In this document: positions 7,992 through 16,266 of the stretch, piece after piece
How positions within the stretch are numbered: the first letter of the stretch is position 1
Layout: every line of letters starts with the position of its first letter
NCBI RefSeq assembly: GCF_036346595.1
Contig: NZ_CP107834.1
Location: 5,146,001-5,210,000 of the forward strand
DNA length: 64,000 nucleotides
Source of the DNA: Streptomyces sp. NBC_00525
GTDB lineage: Bacteria > Actinomycetota > Actinomycetes > Streptomycetales > Streptomycetaceae
Direction of reading: 5' to 3'
The notes under the pieces: model-generated
Database searches by the model: none
The model's input: only the letters and a program-made list of their open reading frames with translations
What the model was told of the DNA's origin: nothing
Made by a program: the position numbers and the translations under genes

Positions 7992-9367
7992 GACTGTGTC
8001 TCCCGGGCGATCATGTCGAGGCGGTGGGCGATGCGTTCGTCGAGCTGGTGCAGCGTGCGGTCGTCGGGGGCCACCACGACGCCGTACAGACGGCCGTCGA
8101 AGGAGGCGCGGGAGGCGTCGCGCGCCGCGTTGACGGTGGCGAAGGCGTTGACGAGCAGACCGCTGCCGTTCTCCGGTGTCCAGGCGAGGTCGCCGATGGC
8201 GTCGCGCAGATTCTTGTAGGCGAGCGGCCGGCCCAGGGTGAGCGGGTACTCGCGGACCAGGCCGACACTTCCCGCGGGAAGTATCCGGTCCTGCACGGAG
8301 GACAGATAGGTCGCCATGTTGTTGCGGGCGTTGATCTCCACCACCGGGTACAGGGTGTCGTCCTGGCCGGTCATCGCATCGACGCCCACGACGCCGAACC
8401 AGCCGTCGGCGGCCAGCTCCCGCCCGATCGTCCGGGCCGCGGCCCGGATCTCGTCCAACTGCCCGGCGTCCAGACCGGACGGAATGAGGTGGCCCTTGTG
8501 CACGCCGTCACGGGTCAGGGCGCGCTTGACGCCGTCGAAGTGCGCCGACCCGTCGCGCCGTACGGTCAGCTGGTAGTTGTAGTCCGCCTTCTTGGCCACC
8601 CACTCCTCGATGACCAGGCCCAGGCGGGCGTCGGGCCGCTTGCGCGCCAGGGCCGTGACCTTGCGGTGCAGCTTTTCCAGGCGTGCCGGGTCCGTGACGA
8701 CGGCGATGCCCTTCCCGGAGACGCCGTAGGCGTCCTTGAGTACGACCGTGCGTCCCTCGCGCAGCAGGGCGGATGCCCGGTCGACCGCGTCGTCCAGCTC
8801 CGCCAGGTCCGAGCAGGCCCATCCGAGGGGCTGCCGCAGCCCCGTACGTTCCGCCAGCCGTCGGCTGTAGACCTTGCTGTTGACCTCCTTGCACACGGCC
8901 GCGGGCGGGGTCGCGAGCGGGATGCCGCCGGTCGTCGCCAGCCGCTCCTCGCCCTCGGAGGTGCCGTGGGGGAGCAGGTGGAATCCCCGGTCGCCCAGCC
9001 GGGCGAGTTCGGCGAGCAGCGCCGGGTCGCGCAGCGCGTCGTCCGTCACCGTGGCGGCGGGATTCTGCCGGTCGGGTGTCACGACACGCGGCAGGGCGAA
9101 ACCGAGTTCCGTCAGGTGCTGGAGGTGATCCGGGTCCGGAGCCTCCTTCATCAGTACGCAGTCACCGGGTCCGGCGAGCAGCAGAGCGAGCTCGTCCATC
9201 CGGTTGACGACGGGCGAGGCGGAGCCGAAGGCCAGCCGGGGCAGGCCGATCTCGTTCCGCGCCCATCTGTCCTCGACCTCGAAGTTGCCCATGAGCACCA
9301 GGGCGTGACCGTCCGCGACCCCATTGCGCAGTCGGGCCATGAAGGGCGGGTCGGGTGGAGCGAGCAT
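7988..9367 (-). CDS. ATP-grasp ligase (BtrJ-like, probable amino acid-ACP ligase)
   Basis: A 459-residue ATP-grasp protein. The nucleotide-binding half includes VVLKDAYGVSGKGIAVV (about residues 200-215, lysine plus glycine-rich loop), LVIEEWV for the adenine contact, and VVEINARNN with the metal-binding Glu/Asn near residue 350. ATP-grasp enzymes join a carboxylate to an amine or thiol through an acyl phosphate. Coupling to a LysA-type decarboxylase and an ACP suggests it loads an amino acid such as glutamate onto the carrier thiol, as BtrJ does. It is far too long for a D-Ala ligase. Family assignment is strong, the substrate is inferred from neighbours only. Confidence 0.85.
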   Translation of the reverse strand: MLAPPDPPFMARLRNGVADGHALVLMGNFEVEDRWARNEIGLPRLAFGSASPVVNRMDELALLLAGPGDCVLMKEAPDPDHLQHLTELGFALPRVVTPDRQNPAATVTDDALRDPALLAELARLGDRGFHLLPHGTSEGEERLATTGGIPLATPPAAVCKEVNSKVYSRRLAERTGLRQPLGWACSDLAELDDAVDRASALLREGRTVVLKDAYGVSGKGIAVVTDPARLEKLHRKVTALARKRPDARLGLVIEEWVAKKADYNYQLTVRRDGSAHFDGVKRALTRDGVHKGHLIPSGLDAGQLDEIRAAARTIGRELAADGWFGVVGVDAMTGQDDTLYPVVEINARNNMATYLSSVQDRILPAGSVGLVREYPLTLGRPLAYKNLRDAIGDLAWTPENGSGLLVNAFATVNAARDASRASFDGRLYGVVVAPDDRTLHQLDERIAHRLDMIARETQS

Positions 9368-9433
9368 GGTGAATGCCTCTCGGTTCTTCGGACGCGGGCA
9401 GAGGGCGTCGCGGGGGCCGGGAACGGGCTCGGG

Positions 9434-10366
9434 TCAGTGGCGGAAGGCCATGGCGGAGAAGGTGGCGCCCAGGCCGACCGTGGCCATGAGGTACAGGTCC
9501 CCCGGCCGCAGCCGCCCCGCCCTGCGGGCGGCGACGAGGTTGACGAACGGGTCGGCGCAGAAGGAGTGGCCGGTCAGGGCCATGTTGTCGAGGAACAGCC
9601 GGTCGAGCGGTATGCCGAGGTGCTTGGCGATACGCGTCCAGGAGATGCGGTTCACGTTGTGCGGCAGCACCAGCGCGATCCCCGACAGGTCGGTGCCGGC
9701 CTGCTCGGCGGCGCTGTGCAGCACCTCGCCGAGCGCCTCGGCGTAGATCCGCTGGAACTCCAGCACGGACTCCTTGTCCCGCGACTGGAACTCGTAGAAC
9801 CTGCCGTAGGTGCGCGTGGCGTACCCGAGGAGGACGTCCCGGTCGCCGTCGGCCCCCACCAGCACGGCGGCGGCCGCCTCGCCGTTGACGCTGGCGCCGG
9901 GCACCTGAAGAGCCGCTTGGGTGAAGGCCTTCTCACCCACCAGGACGAGCGCGAGGCCGTCCGGGTCACCGTCCTCGGCCAGCAGCCTGCCGCACACGTC
10001 GACCGCGAACAGACCCGACGCGCAGGCCTGTTCGGTGAGCGCGAAGGGAACGGCGTTCGGGAACTCGCCCTTCGCCAGGATGCCGTCCAGCGGGCTGTGC
10101 GGATAGGGGGAGACCTCCGGCATGGTCCTGGCCTGCACGATGTACCTGACGCGCTCGCGCACACCGGCCGGCGAGGTCAGCCCGCCGATCGCGGACAGCA
10201 GCAGGTCACCGGGCAGTGCGTCGAGCCCGTGACGTACCTCCCGCAGCCCGAACACCCTGCGGTACACCTTGATTTCCGCGTCGGTGAGACCGAGCCTGCT
10301 CTGGAGGCTGCCGATGTCGATGCGATCCGGCGGCAGGTAGGCGGAGACTTCACGCAGCGCGGTCAC
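9434..10366 (-). CDS. KAS III-like (FabH family) condensing enzyme or acyltransferase
   Basis: A 310-residue thiolase-fold protein of FabH length. TEQACASG at residues 111-118 carries the nucleophile Cys115, and LVLPHNVNR carries His236. The third catalytic residue, Asn in FabH (GNTxxAS), is replaced: the loop reads TGHSFCAD, with His267 at that site. KAS III relatives with an altered third residue (for example CerJ with Asp) transfer acyl groups to O or N rather than condense carbons, so the activity here is open. GTG start at 10366 overlaps the ACP 2 stop. It probably works with ACP 2 and may pair with the cysteine-less homologue encoded at 5356-6318. Confidence 0.84.
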   Translation of the reverse strand: MTALREVSAYLPPDRIDIGSLQSRLGLTDAEIKVYRRVFGLREVRHGLDALPGDLLLSAIGGLTSPAGVRERVRYIVQARTMPEVSPYPHSPLDGILAKGEFPNAVPFALTEQACASGLFAVDVCGRLLAEDGDPDGLALVLVGEKAFTQAALQVPGASVNGEAAAAVLVGADGDRDVLLGYATRTYGRFYEFQSRDKESVLEFQRIYAEALGEVLHSAAEQAGTDLSGIALVLPHNVNRISWTRIAKHLGIPLDRLFLDNMALTGHSFCADPFVNLVAARRAGRLRPGDLYLMATVGLGATFSAMAFRH

Positions 10367-10686
10367 GAACCGGCTCCGCTGTGATCCTTCGCGGAGCCGA
10401 GGCCGCTCCGCTCCGGCCCGTCGCGCAGGTCCAGTTGGCCTCGCAGGTACTGTGCGAGGGCCCGCACCGTCGGATGGTCCCACGCCGCGGTCGGCTCTAT
10501 GGCCAGGTCCAGATACGTCTCTATGTCCCCGCACAGCACGAAGGCGGACACCGATTCCAGTCCGTGGTCGGCGAAGTCGACATCGGGCAGGATCTGACCG
10601 GACGGGACACCGACATGCGTGGCGATCTGTTCGGCGAGCCACGCCTCCAGCCCTTCCTGGCTGTGCGGATGGATGTTGCTCGACAA
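10363..10686 (-). CDS. Acyl carrier protein 2
   Basis: A 107-residue carrier protein with the attachment site HGLES at residues 41-45 (Ser45). The likely start is TTG at 10686 because a perfect AAGGAGG sits 8 bases upstream and no ATG or GTG fits; TTG starts are uncommon and may lower expression relative to ACP 1. The stop overlaps the KAS III-like start. It is preceded by the two long acyl-CoA dehydrogenases and the fatty acyl-AMP ligase, so it is the best candidate for the carrier that holds the activated fatty acid. Confidence 0.88.
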   Translation of the reverse strand: MSSNIHPHSQEGLEAWLAEQIATHVGVPSGQILPDVDFADHGLESVSAFVLCGDIETYLDLAIEPTAAWDHPTVRALAQYLRGQLDLRDGPERSGLGSAKDHSGAGS

Positions 10687-10731
10687 CGTCGCAGCCTCCT
10701 TGGTCGTTGGTTCGGGGGTCGGGTCGGTGAT

Positions 10732-12453
10732 TCACATGCCGAGCGGGCGGGGGCTGAGCTCCAGTGACAGTCCCGCCTCCCACCGGTTCGTCAGCTCTTC
10801 GAAGAACCGGTCGGCGACAGCGGGGTCGAGCGGCGGCGCGGCTGCCCCGAACGCGCGGGTCAGGACACCGGTCAGCCAGGCCGGGTCCGACAGGAACGGG
10901 TCGGCGGTGCCCTGCCGGGCGTGCCGCGCCACCCCCGCGCACGCTCCGGCGGCCAGGCAGACGCTGTACGCCTCGGCGAGGTCCGCCGGTCCGGCACCGC
11001 CGCCCGGCCCGACGTCCCGAGCGCCCAGGTGTGCGAGCCCTTCGTGGGCCCGGTCGAGGAGGGCGACCGCCGCTCGGTGCGCACGGCCCGGCGCGCCGGT
11101 GCCGTCCGGGCCGGCGCGCAGCGCGTCGGCCAGGGATTCGTTCTGGCCGACGCGCAGAGTCAGGCGGCCGAAGTCGAGCGGCGGGAGCGGCGCATGAAGG
11201 TCGAACAGGTCGGCGTCGCCGTCCCCGGCCACCCGGTGCCGCGTACCGGACCGCCGGATGTTGCGGGACAGCACCGTGAGCAGCGGTAGTGCGGCGGCGA
11301 GGCAGGCGGCCCGTCCGGTGTGGCCGAATCCGACCGGTGCGAGGTCCCGCAGGTGTTTCTGGAACAGCGCGTGCTCGCCGTCGCGTACGTAGAAGTGCGC
11401 GCCGAGGACACGGGACAGACGGTCCATGACGTTCAGCAGCCGCCCGGAGACGTACTGCTTGGTGAGCGGGGCGAGGATGGCAGTCTGGTCCGGACGCACG
11501 TGCAGTGCTCTCGCCGCCACCGACACCAGAGCCTCGCAGAGCATCAGGTCCGCGAAGCACTCGGCCAGCTCCCGCCGCACGAGCGGGATGTCGACCGCTC
11601 GGCGGCCGTAGAGCCGCCGGTCGGACACGAAGCGCAGAACGGTGACGAGCCCTGCCTCCACGCCGCCCGCCCACATGCCCGGCAACGCCGTCCTGCTCAC
11701 TTGGAACGAGCGCATCGCCGTCTCGATGCCCATGCCCACGTCCCCGAGCACGCTCTCCGCGGGCACGGGGCACTCGGCGAACTCCACACCGCCGAGCTGC
11801 ACGCCGCGCAGACCCGATGTGCGGAACCTCGGCACGTCCTTCAGGCGCCCGCCGTCCAGTGCCGTGCGGGACACGAGGAACTGGCTGTGGCCGCGGGCGC
11901 CCGGAGCGTCGCCGGTACGCGCGAAGAGGACGAAGGCGTCGGCCCTGCGGGCGTTGGCTATGACCTCCTTCCTGCCCGTCAGCCGCCAGTCCCCGCCGGG
12001 AAGGCGGACCGCGCGGAAGGAGGCGCGTGAGAAGTCGTTGCCGTGCGGCAGCTCGTGGTAGGCGGTCGCCACCTTTCCTCCGGCCAGCAGCAGGTCGGCC
12101 AGGCTCCGGCGCTGCCGCTCGTCACCGGCCGTCCATACGTTCACGGACGCCATGAGCGCGCTCGCGCCGTAGCCGAGCCCGAGGCAGGCGTCCCGCCCGT
12201 AGACCACGCGCATGACGCGGACGAGCTCGGGTACATCGTTCAGCCTGCCGCCGAGGGCGGTGGGCACGAACTCCGCGTTCAACCCGAAGGAGTCGAGCAG
12301 GCGTTCTCCCTCCGCGTGCATGGCCCCGGCCTCGTCCGCGTCCAGCAGCGCACGGGCCCCCGTGGCGCCGGTGGTGTCCTGGAGCGGCCCGAAGAGGCGG
12401 GCCAGGGCCGTACCTCTGTCCTCGGCCGTTCTCGGAGTGTCGGGGTGTCTCAT
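10732..12453 (-). CDS. Long acyl-CoA dehydrogenase-like protein (573 aa)
   Basis: A 573-residue relative of acyl-CoA dehydrogenases with a C-terminal extension beyond the usual ~380 residues. The N-terminal part has the family pattern, including HELPHGNDFSRASF (the usual TEPxxGSD region, about residues 130-145) and TGRKEVIANARRAD. At the place of the catalytic YEGT motif there is GFGHTGRAA, so I see no Glu base. Paired long dehydrogenases next to a fatty acyl-AMP ligase and ACP occur in ramoplanin- and enduracidin-type clusters, where they make 2,4-dienoyl chains; I infer a similar role here. ATG 12453 overlaps the preceding stop (ATGA). Confidence 0.82.
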   Translation of the reverse strand: MRHPDTPRTAEDRGTALARLFGPLQDTTGATGARALLDADEAGAMHAEGERLLDSFGLNAEFVPTALGGRLNDVPELVRVMRVVYGRDACLGLGYGASALMASVNVWTAGDERQRRSLADLLLAGGKVATAYHELPHGNDFSRASFRAVRLPGGDWRLTGRKEVIANARRADAFVLFARTGDAPGARGHSQFLVSRTALDGGRLKDVPRFRTSGLRGVQLGGVEFAECPVPAESVLGDVGMGIETAMRSFQVSRTALPGMWAGGVEAGLVTVLRFVSDRRLYGRRAVDIPLVRRELAECFADLMLCEALVSVAARALHVRPDQTAILAPLTKQYVSGRLLNVMDRLSRVLGAHFYVRDGEHALFQKHLRDLAPVGFGHTGRAACLAAALPLLTVLSRNIRRSGTRHRVAGDGDADLFDLHAPLPPLDFGRLTLRVGQNESLADALRAGPDGTGAPGRAHRAAVALLDRAHEGLAHLGARDVGPGGGAGPADLAEAYSVCLAAGACAGVARHARQGTADPFLSDPAWLTGVLTRAFGAAAPPLDPAVADRFFEELTNRWEAGLSLELSPRPLGM

Positions 12454-14291
12454 GTCGTTCTCTCCGGGGTGAGTTCCGGTTGGGCCGTACCGTCGCGGGG
12501 TACCGAGCCGGGCACACCGGCCTCCCGCGTCCCGGCGCGGACCCGTCGCACCGACGTGAGCAGCCGCTCGAAGACGTCACCGGCACCGCCGGGCACCGGG
12601 TCCGACGCCTCGCCCGGCAGTACGGGGCGGTGGACCCGAGGCAGCGCCAGGGTCAGGACCGCCTCCAGCCGCAGGTCCTCGTCGCCGTACGGGGCCGGCC
12701 GCGGCCCCGCCTCGCCGGGGCTGTCGTCCCGGCCGGCCGACCACAGGTGGACGGCTGCCGCGGCGGTGAAACACCACTCGTATCGCCGGGCCAGGTCGAA
12801 GGCGTGCGGCGGCACGTCCTTGCCCGCGAGACCGCCGAGCGCGGCCATCTCCTCGTGCAGCGCGTCACGGGCGCTCAGGAGGGACCGGGCCAGTTCCGTC
12901 AGCCGGAGTCCGGCCGGCCGGTCGGCGGCCCGTTCGCGCAGCCGGGCCACGGCCGCACCGAGTCCCTGCACGATGCCGCACCCGCCGGAGGAGACGAGGC
13001 CGAGCCGGGTGAGGTCAAGGTCCGGCATCGGGGCGGAGGGGTCGGTGATTGCCGCGAGGGCCGGGGCGTCGACGGTCCCGTTCCCGTGCGCACGGACCAG
13101 GGTCGGGAACTGCCGGATGAGGGCGTGCCGGTTGACGACCGTGCTGCCGTCGAAGATGCCGACGATGCGGTGGTCACGTTCCAGCTTCTGGAACCGCCCG
13201 TCCGCGTAGGCGCCGTCCAGGAAGCTCCGGGCGCCGAGGACCTCGGCGCAGTGGCCGATGAGCTCGTCCACCGCGGACGGCACCACGGCCTTCGCGACGG
13301 CCGACATCACCGGGAGCTCTCGGGGAAGGCACTGCGCCGCCCGTCCCAGGACACGGCTGACCGCCTCACCGGCGTACGCCAGGGCATACGCCTGCCCGAG
13401 CAGCCGGGCGGGTCGGCCGAGTTCGACCACACGGCGGCCGTAGAGCTCTCGTTCCTCGGCGAACTCCGTCGCCAGATCGAGGGCGTGGTCGGCCGCGCCC
13501 AGGGAGAGGGCCGTGCACACCGCGCGGGTGACCGGCAGGACCCTCAGCACGGTCTCCAGGCCCGTGCCCTCGGCGCCGACGAGCGCGCCGGGCAGAGCGC
13601 GTGCCCGGCGGCAGGTGAAGCCGCTGATGTCGGCGCCGCGAATCCCGTGGGTGGGGATCTTCGGCGTGCTCCGGACGGCGCCGGGCTCGTTGCGGCGCTT
13701 GTCGAGCAGGAGCAGGCTCAGGTCGCGGGGGCCCCTCCCCTCACCGGTGCGTGCCAGCAGACAGACCAGATCCGACCGGGTGCCGTTGTTGATCAGCCAC
13801 TTCTCCCCGTCCAGGGTGTAGCCGCCGTCCCCGGTGCGCACCGCGGAGAACTCGTCCGCCGTCAGGTCGCTCCCGTGCGGCCGTTCCGTGAGCCCCCAGG
13901 CGACGGGAGCGCCCGCCAGCACGTGCCCGGCGAGGGCGCGGGTCTGCTCAGGGGTGCCCGCCGCCCAGACGCACACGCTTCCCAGGAACGTCTTCGTGTG
14001 TGCGACGGCCACGGTCAGGTCCCTGCGGGCCACCACCCGTACGAGGTCCAGCAGCACGTCGAGCCGGCTGAGCGATCCGCCGTGCGCGGCGGGTACGTAG
14101 TGACGGCCGAGTCCCCACTCGTCCAGGGTCCGGACGGCGGCGGCGGGGAACTCCTCCGCCCGGTCCCAGCGGGCACTGGCCGCGTACGAGAAGGGCCGGG
14201 ACGGATCGCGGGGGTCGCCGAGCCATTCGCCGAGAGACGCGGCCGGGCCGTCCGCAGGCGCCGGGGGCAGGGGCGTGGCGGGGGCGTTCAC
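12450..14291 (-). CDS. Long acyl-CoA dehydrogenase-like protein (613 aa)
   Basis: A 613-residue paralogue of the next gene, again longer than typical acyl-CoA dehydrogenases. GLTERPHGSD and GEKWLINNGTRSD mark the flavin-binding half; IFDGSTVVNRH stands where YEGTxxINR normally lies, giving Asp in place of the catalytic Glu. GTG start at 14291 overlaps the fatty acyl-AMP ligase stop (GTGA); the longer upstream frame is shadow. With the ligase, ACP 2 and its paralogue it forms a cassette that probably activates and dehydrogenates a fatty acid while it is bound to the carrier. The Asp could still act as base, or the protein could be a structural partner. Confidence 0.85.
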   Translation of the reverse strand: MNAPATPLPPAPADGPAASLGEWLGDPRDPSRPFSYAASARWDRAEEFPAAAVRTLDEWGLGRHYVPAAHGGSLSRLDVLLDLVRVVARRDLTVAVAHTKTFLGSVCVWAAGTPEQTRALAGHVLAGAPVAWGLTERPHGSDLTADEFSAVRTGDGGYTLDGEKWLINNGTRSDLVCLLARTGEGRGPRDLSLLLLDKRRNEPGAVRSTPKIPTHGIRGADISGFTCRRARALPGALVGAEGTGLETVLRVLPVTRAVCTALSLGAADHALDLATEFAEERELYGRRVVELGRPARLLGQAYALAYAGEAVSRVLGRAAQCLPRELPVMSAVAKAVVPSAVDELIGHCAEVLGARSFLDGAYADGRFQKLERDHRIVGIFDGSTVVNRHALIRQFPTLVRAHGNGTVDAPALAAITDPSAPMPDLDLTRLGLVSSGGCGIVQGLGAAVARLRERAADRPAGLRLTELARSLLSARDALHEEMAALGGLAGKDVPPHAFDLARRYEWCFTAAAAVHLWSAGRDDSPGEAGPRPAPYGDEDLRLEAVLTLALPRVHRPVLPGEASDPVPGGAGDVFERLLTSVRRVRAGTREAGVPGSVPRDGTAQPELTPERTT

Positions 14292-16120
14292 GCGGTCGTT
14301 CCGGCGGCCGGCGCCGCGTCCAGGGCGGGCCCGGAGGCCGCGGACGGCATGCCGGAGGCGGTGCCCGTACGGCTGTCGAGCACCACGCCGCGCAGTGTTC
14401 CGTCCCGCAGCGCCCGTGCCATGGCGCCGCGCTGGATCTTGCCGCTCGTGGTGCGCTCCACCGTGCCGGGCCGTACGAGGACGACGGCGGCCAGCGCCAC
14501 GGCGAACTCCTCCCGGACACGTCGGCGGACCGCGCCGGCCACCGCCTCCGCCCCCTCGGAACCGATGAGGCCGCCGCGGCACTCCTGCACGACGGCGATC
14601 TCGTCGGGCGTTTCGGGCCCGCTTTCCTCAAGCCGGAAGGCCGCGCCCACGCCCGCCGCGAGCGACGGGTGCGCCGTACGCACCACGTCCTCGATGTCCT
14701 GCGGATACAGCTTGCGGCCATGGGCGATCAGCATTTCCTTGATCCGCCCGGTGACGTACAACTGCCCGTCCCACACGCTGCCGAGGTCCCCGGTGCGCAA
14801 GAAGCCTCCGGTGCCGTCGGCGGTCACGGCGTCGAAGACGCCTGCGGTGGCCTCGGGGTCGTTCCAGTAGCCCGGTGACACGCTCGCGCCCCGCACCCAG
14901 ATCTCGCCGACGTGGCCGTCCGGGACCACGGCCGCGGTGTGCGGATCGACGACGACGCCCCTCTCGGACGACCAGAATCCGCTCGCCACGACCCGGCGAA
15001 CCGCCCCGGCGTCGCCGGCCGCGGTGCCGGTCAGTGGCACGAAGCGGTGCCGGGCGAGCGCGCCGGCGTCGACCTGTGTGACGACCGGTCGTTCACCTCT
15101 GGGGGAGAGCGTGGCCGCCAAGGTGGTCTCGGCGAGCCCGTAGCCGGGAGACATGGCCTCCGGACGGAAACCCGCCGCCGCGAACCGGTCGGTGAACGCG
15201 GCGAGGACGGACGCGCGTATCGGCTCCGAGCCGTTCACCGCGTGCCGCCAGCGCGAGAGATCCAGGGCCGCGATCTGCTCGTCCGTGATCTTGCGCAGGC
15301 AGAGGTCGTAGGCGAAGTCGGGGCCACCGGACAGATGGAGGTCGTACCGGTCGACCGCCGTCAGCCACCGCACGGGGTGGCGAAGGAAGACGGACGGTGC
15401 CATCAGCACGGACGTGCCGCCGAGGAACAGGGGGACGGCGAGGTGCGCGATGAGCCCGAAGTCGTGGTACATGGGCAGCCACCCACCGCAGCGCGTTCCC
15501 TCCCCGGCGTCGACGCATGCGGCGAAGTGGGCCACATTGCTCATCAGGTTCCGGTGGGTGATGATCACCCCCTTCGGCCTGCCCGTACTGCCCGAGGTGT
15601 ACTGGAGGTACGCGGGGTCCTCGGCCCTCGCAGCGGACACGGATGCGGGCACCCGGTCCCCGGAGGCCGGGAACGACTCCGGCACCAGCAGGTCCGTACC
15701 GGCCAGTCCGTTGTCTGCGAGCCAGTCGGCGACGTCCGGCCGGTGCGAGGCGTCGCACAGCACCGCGTGCGCGCCGCTGTGCCGTACGATCCCGGCGAGT
15801 CGGCTCTGCTGGCGCCGGTAGCCGGCCGGCGAGGGCGCCGGAACCGCGACCAGCCCGGCCAGCAGGCACCCGAGGAAAGCGGTGGCGAAGGACACCCCGG
15901 ACTCGTGGACGATCAGGATTCGGGAGCCGGCCGGGTACCGGGCCGACAGGGCCGCCGCGACGCCCTGCGCGTCCTGCAGCAACCCCGCGTACGTCGACTC
16001 CGCCCGGACGGCGCGGTCCTCACCGGGCGAGATCTCCAGAACCGCCTGACGCCCGGGGTGCCGCTCAGCCCGGTCGGCCAGCAGCTCGGGGAATCCTCTA
16101 AAGCCCTGCGCCACACGCAT
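14288..16120 (-). CDS. Fatty acyl-AMP ligase (FAAL), first gene of the operon
   Basis: A 610-residue adenylate-forming enzyme of the FAAL branch. YTSGSTGRPKG is the P-loop (about residues 173-183), GWLPMYHDFGLI is a FAAL-specific motif, SPGYGLAETTL follows, and LRTGDLG and a C-terminal TTSGKIQR with the adenylation lysine are present. FAALs activate a fatty acid as acyl-AMP and pass it to an ACP rather than to CoA. The start at ATG 16120 has GAGG 8 bases upstream. It is the promoter-proximal gene of the minus-strand operon; the 146-bp gap to azlC must hold the operon promoter, though I cannot point to -35/-10 boxes with confidence. Confidence 0.93.
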   Translation of the reverse strand: MRVAQGFRGFPELLADRAERHPGRQAVLEISPGEDRAVRAESTYAGLLQDAQGVAAALSARYPAGSRILIVHESGVSFATAFLGCLLAGLVAVPAPSPAGYRRQQSRLAGIVRHSGAHAVLCDASHRPDVADWLADNGLAGTDLLVPESFPASGDRVPASVSAARAEDPAYLQYTSGSTGRPKGVIITHRNLMSNVAHFAACVDAGEGTRCGGWLPMYHDFGLIAHLAVPLFLGGTSVLMAPSVFLRHPVRWLTAVDRYDLHLSGGPDFAYDLCLRKITDEQIAALDLSRWRHAVNGSEPIRASVLAAFTDRFAAAGFRPEAMSPGYGLAETTLAATLSPRGERPVVTQVDAGALARHRFVPLTGTAAGDAGAVRRVVASGFWSSERGVVVDPHTAAVVPDGHVGEIWVRGASVSPGYWNDPEATAGVFDAVTADGTGGFLRTGDLGSVWDGQLYVTGRIKEMLIAHGRKLYPQDIEDVVRTAHPSLAAGVGAAFRLEESGPETPDEIAVVQECRGGLIGSEGAEAVAGAVRRRVREEFAVALAAVVLVRPGTVERTTSGKIQRGAMARALRDGTLRGVVLDSRTGTASGMPSAASGPALDAAPAAGTTA

Positions 16121-16253
16121 ATGCGTTCCTCAGCGGTCGGAGTACCTGTCCCCGGAATCCTGCCGAGGCAGTCCGCTCGCGGCCACGAGCACACGGGCGC
16201 ACGTCTGGCTGACTGATTGGGTAGGGTCCGGCGCCGGTCCGGAGCGGTCCCGG

Positions 16254-16259
16254 TAGCGT
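16254..16259 (+). promoter_or_regulatory. Putative -10 hexamer of azlC (leaderless)
   Basis: TAGCGT ends 7 bases before GTG 16267, and no Shine-Dalgarno fits; this spacing predicts transcription starting at the start codon. Confidence 0.45.
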
Positions 16260-16266
16260 GCGGAGC

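Noticed and set aside
8024..10384. 786-codon plus-strand open frame
   Set aside because: Opposite the ATP-grasp and KAS III-like genes, both of which have conserved catalytic motifs. Third-position G/C bias explains the antisense openness.
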